A DNA stretch of 8,649 nucleotides from RGIG4079 sp045531405 (lineage in GTDB: Bacteria; Bacteroidota; Bacteroidia; Bacteroidales; Muribaculaceae). A program made the position numbers and the translations under genes. The stretch spans positions 1-8,649 of the forward strand of contig JAZSDX010000065.1 in assembly GCA_045531405.1 (NCBI GenBank). The letters are read 5' to 3'. This document shows positions 7,160 to 8,649 of this stretch, in pieces. How positions within the stretch are numbered: the stretch's first letter is position 1; each line of letters starts with the position of its first letter. The notes below the pieces were generated by a model. It ran no database searches and was not told the DNA's origin. It worked only from the letters and a program-made list of their open reading frames with translations.

Positions 7160-7184
7160 GTCTTTGAATTTCACAATCAAAGAC
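7160..7184. repeat. 8-bp perfect inverted repeat upstream of the efflux operon
   Basis: GTCTTTGA (7160-7167) and TCAAAGAC (7177-7184) are perfect inverted copies with a 9-base spacer (ATTTCACAA). It lies 26 bases from the larger palindrome at 7107-7133. A plus-strand TAACTTTG box (7150-7157) abuts it but has no good -33 partner and no gene downstream. Confidence 0.4.
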
Positions 7185-7329
7185 TCAAAATGAAATTATA
7201 AAAAATAGGAAATTAGTATGTGTTTAATTAGAATTAGATCTTCCCCACTTGTGAAAAGAATGGAGTTTGTTGGTGCGAAAAACTGTTCTAAAATAATAAC
7301 GTTCTAATGTAATCTTAACCATAAAAATT

Positions 7330-7350
7330 AAAGGGACTATATATCCCTTT
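7330..7350 (-). terminator. Hairpin followed by T-rich tract at the start of the efflux operon leader
   Basis: On the minus strand AAAGGGA, a 7-base loop (TATATAG) and TCCCTTT form a 7-bp stem followed by AATTTTTAT. This looks like a weak intrinsic terminator. It could end the methyltransferase transcript (stop at 7434). It also lies right at the predicted start of the efflux transcript, so it could be a 5' stem or attenuator. Confidence 0.45.
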
Positions 7351-7357
7351 CCGGCTA

Positions 7358-7388
7358 CAAAGGTAGTGATTTTTTTGCAAATTGACAA
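7358..7388 (-). promoter_or_regulatory. Promoter of the efflux operon
   Basis: On the minus strand TTG (7388-7386), a 20-base spacer and TACCTTTG (7365-7358) match the Bacteroidota consensus well. The predicted start is near 7351, giving a leader of about 325 bases to the TolC-like ATG. It is the only perfect TAnnTTTG box pointing at the operon in the intergenic region. Confidence 0.6.
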
Positions 7389-7433
7389 GTTGAAGCTTGT
7401 GTAGGCATGACAGTATAATGGTATAACATGGCA

Positions 7434-8234
7434 TTATCTTACCTGGAGTTGCCAAAAGGCTACGGCCGAGGCGGCGGCAACGTTGAGGGAATCGACATTG
7501 TGGCTCATGGGGATTCGTGCCACATAGTCGGCTTGGGCTATGGTGGAGTGGGCGAGTCCGTCACCTTCGGTTCCCATCACGATTGCCAATCGTGGCTCGG
7601 CAACGAGTTGAGGATCATCTATCGACACCGAATTGTCGGTCAAAGCCATTGCAACGGTCTTAAATCCAAGAGCATTGAGAGATGTGATAGGCTCATGTAG
7701 CCAGGTCCAAGGCACAAGAAATACCGAACCCATCGACACCCTTACAGCACGGCGGTTGAGTGGGTCGCACGATGATGGAGTGAGCAATACGGCATCGATG
7801 CCAAGGGCTGCTGCATTGCGAAAAATTGCACCGATGTTGGTAGTATCAACCACGCCATCAATCACCACAATGCGACGAGCATCGCGGCACACATCTTCGA
7901 CATTTCGGTCGGATTTGCGACGCATAGCACACAACACCCCACGAGTGAGAGTATAGCCAGTTAGCGAAGCGAGCAACTCACGGCCGCCGGTATAAACAGG
8001 AATGTTGCCACAACGAGCAATGATGTCGGCAGCATCACCAGTGATATGTTTTCGCTCACAGAGCAACGAAATAGGCTCATATCCGGCATCGAGAGCCACA
8101 TTGATAACCTTCGGACTCTCCGCAATAAAAATCCCCCTCGTTGGGTCAAGACGATTACGCAACTGCGCCTCAGTGAGCGTTGCAAATACCTCCACCCCTG
8201 GGTGATTCAATGTTTTGATTTCTATAATTGGCAT
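7434..8234 (-). CDS. SpoU/TrmH-family RNA 2'-O-ribose methyltransferase
   Basis: This complete 266-residue protein has the two expected parts. The N-terminal substrate-binding domain spans about residues 30-100, with the hallmark RGIFIAESPKVINVALDAGY. The C-terminal SPOUT (knotted) domain carries all three family motifs: motif 1 NIGAIFRNAAALGIDAVLL (133-151) with R139, then DPLNRRAVRVSMGSVF; motif 2 LAIVMGTEGDGL (216-227); and motif 3 IPMSHNVDSLNVAAASAVAF (241-260). Known for the family: transfer of methyl from S-adenosylmethionine to a ribose 2'-OH in rRNA or tRNA, working as a dimer. The exact target nucleotide cannot be read from the sequence. The gene has its own promoter (8247-8254) and is not part of the efflux operon. 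Its codons are clearly richer in G and C than those of all the other genes here, as expected for a conserved host gene beside AT-rich DNA. Confidence 0.9.
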   Translation of the reverse strand: MPIIEIKTLNHPGVEVFATLTEAQLRNRLDPTRGIFIAESPKVINVALDAGYEPISLLCERKHITGDAADIIARCGNIPVYTGGRELLASLTGYTLTRGVLCAMRRKSDRNVEDVCRDARRIVVIDGVVDTTNIGAIFRNAAALGIDAVLLTPSSCDPLNRRAVRVSMGSVFLVPWTWLHEPITSLNALGFKTVAMALTDNSVSIDDPQLVAEPRLAIVMGTEGDGLAHSTIAQADYVARIPMSHNVDSLNVAAASAVAFWQLQVR

Positions 8235-8246
8235 AATTCTTTTCTA

Positions 8247-8278
8247 CAAAGGTACACTATTTATCTTTTTAATTGAAA
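8247..8278 (-). promoter_or_regulatory. Promoter of the RNA methyltransferase gene
   Basis: On the minus strand TACCTTTG (8254-8247) is preceded after 20 bases by TTTC (8278-8275), a near match to TTTG. Initiation near 8241 leaves only about 6 bases before the ATG at 8234, so the leader is very short. Confidence 0.6.
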
Positions 8279-8389
8279 TGAAACTTCTACAAATAACCTT
8301 TATTTCAACATAATATTGATAAAAAGAATAATTCTTTGCCAAACTTTTAAATCAATTGAAAATTAATACTTTTACTTGTTTAGATGTCT

Positions 8390-8413
8390 AAAAGTGCAAT
8401 ATGTTGCACTTTT
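8390..8413. terminator. 10-bp perfect hairpin with T-run
   Basis: AAAAGTGCAA (8390-8399) and TTGCACTTTT (8404-8413) pair perfectly around a TATG loop. The 3' arm and the next two bases give a run of Ts, so it can act as an intrinsic terminator on the plus strand; the minus strand also ends in a T-run. No gene is visible between 8255 and 8390 for it to terminate. Confidence 0.6.
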
Positions 8414-8445
8414 TTGTTGATTTCATCATTTTGAGTTTATTTTTG
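8413..8445 (+). promoter_or_regulatory. Plus-strand promoter pointing into the IS3 end
   Basis: TTTG (8413-8416), a 21-base spacer and TATTTTTG (8438-8445) fit the Bacteroidota consensus. Initiation would be near 8452, about 100 bases before the transposase start. Because it appears to lie outside the element, it may belong to a host gene displaced by the insertion, and it could read into the element. Confidence 0.5.
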
Positions 8446-8503
8446 CACCAAAAGAGCATTAAAAGGATGAGTTGAATAGGAAGTAGGTTTGTTTTATATT
8501 TTG

Positions 8504-8649
8504 TGATACTGTCTAGTCCTGACATAGCGTTACAGTAAAAAGTAACAAAAAATGGAAGAGACTAAACACAAGTATGTTAAGCGAACACAACGAGATTATT
8601 CAATGCCTTTTAAGTTGGCAGTAGTACAAGAAGTAGAGCGCACCGGAAT
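8504..8649 (+). mobile_element. Left end of an IS3-family insertion sequence (truncated by window edge)
   Basis: The OrfA start at 8552 implies an element end shortly upstream. TGATACTGTCTAGTCCTGAC starts at 8504 with the TG dinucleotide typical of IS3-family termini; TGTCTAG at 8510 is another possible boundary. The exact end, target duplication and right end cannot be determined because the rest lies outside the window. Confidence 0.55.
8552..8649 (+). CDS. IS3-family transposase OrfA, N-terminal fragment (32 codons)
   Basis: An ATG at 8552 opens a frame that runs off the right edge. It starts METTKHK-like (exactly MEETKHKYVKRTQRDYSMPF) and continues KLAVVQEVERTG. This is the characteristic N-terminus of Bacteroidota IS3-family OrfA proteins, where KYVKRTQRDY precedes the helix-turn-helix that binds the element's terminal repeats. 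In IS3 elements OrfA is normally fused to the DDE-domain OrfB by -1 frameshifting; that part is not in view. Assignment rests on 32 residues that I recognise, so the family is likely but the specific element is not named. The leader is A-rich (AGTAACAAAA before the ATG). Confidence 0.75.
   Translation, partial: MEETKHKYVKRTQRDYSMPFKLAVVQEVERTG

Larger units (their letters stand above)
7028..7329 (-). promoter_or_regulatory. Long AT-rich leader or regulatory region of the efflux operon
   Basis: About 300 bases lie between the predicted transcription start (near 7351) and the TolC-like ATG at 7027. I find no convincing gene on either strand; the longest plus-strand frame I followed is about 29 codons (7218-7307) and looks random. 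The region is very AT-rich and holds two inverted repeats (7107-7133 and 7160-7184). No second perfect TAnnTTTG box points towards the operon. It is either a long untranslated leader or contains a promoter that departs from consensus. Confidence 0.45.

Noticed and set aside
7428..7956. Plus-strand open frames opposite the RNA methyltransferase
   Set aside because: They are mirror frames of a GC-rich gene with all SpoU motifs; their translations resemble no family and have no start signals.
1..8649. CRISPR array, tRNA or rRNA genes
   Set aside because: No regularly spaced direct repeats, tRNA cloverleaf signatures or conserved rRNA stretches were seen on either strand.

Overview
The window looks like a Bacteroidota chromosome, most likely Bacteroidales. 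Several intergenic regions carry the Bacteroidota-type -7 box TAnnTTTG (most often TACCTTTG), some with a TTG/TTTG -33 element 18-21 bases upstream. Start codons are preceded by A-rich leaders rather than strong Shine-Dalgarno sites, and the protein families fit (EmrA/EmrB/TolC-type efflux, a CatA-like acetyltransferase, a DUF1848 protein, an AbiEi antitoxin and an IS3-type OrfA). The species cannot be named from this sequence.

Layout. (1) Bases 1-684, minus strand: most of an AbiEi-type antitoxin gene (type IV AbiE toxin-antitoxin system). It runs off the left edge, so a toxin gene, if present, lies outside. Its promoter sits inside a perfect 13-bp inverted repeat (698-734), a good candidate for the autoregulatory operator. 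(2) Bases 770 to about 958, minus: the tail of an unrecognised reading frame with no start codon, probably a gene remnant. (3) Bases 1027-1989, plus: a DUF1848 protein with a C-terminal radical-SAM-like cysteine motif. (4) Bases 2099-2958, plus: a CatA-like acetyltransferase followed by a 59-residue winged-helix protein, closed by a strong hairpin (2981-3012). (5) Bases 3052-7027, minus: a tripartite drug-efflux operon in the order outer-membrane TolC-like protein, EmrA-like adaptor, EmrB-like MFS pump. The pump gene is broken by a single -1 frameshift near 3855. The 406-base region upstream of this operon holds a promoter-like site, a hairpin and two inverted repeats. (6) Bases 7434-8234, minus: a SpoU/TrmH-family RNA 2'-O-methyltransferase, visibly more GC-rich than everything to its left. 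(7) Bases 8255-8649: intergenic sequence with a hairpin and a plus-strand promoter-like site, then the left end of an IS3-family element and the first 32 codons of its OrfA.

How the genes fit together. The TolC-, EmrA- and EmrB-like genes form one functional unit: the adaptor and pump genes overlap in a TAATG stop/start, and the first two genes are 12 bases apart. In this sequence the pump would not be made full length unless the frameshift is an error or is bypassed. The left part (antitoxin, gene remnant, AT-rich DNA) and the IS3 end at the right mark the window as accessory or rearranged around a more conserved methyltransferase gene. I see no clearly new multi-gene system. The most useful leads are the palindrome-embedded antitoxin promoter, the frameshifted pump, the DUF1848 protein and the palindromes ahead of the efflux operon.
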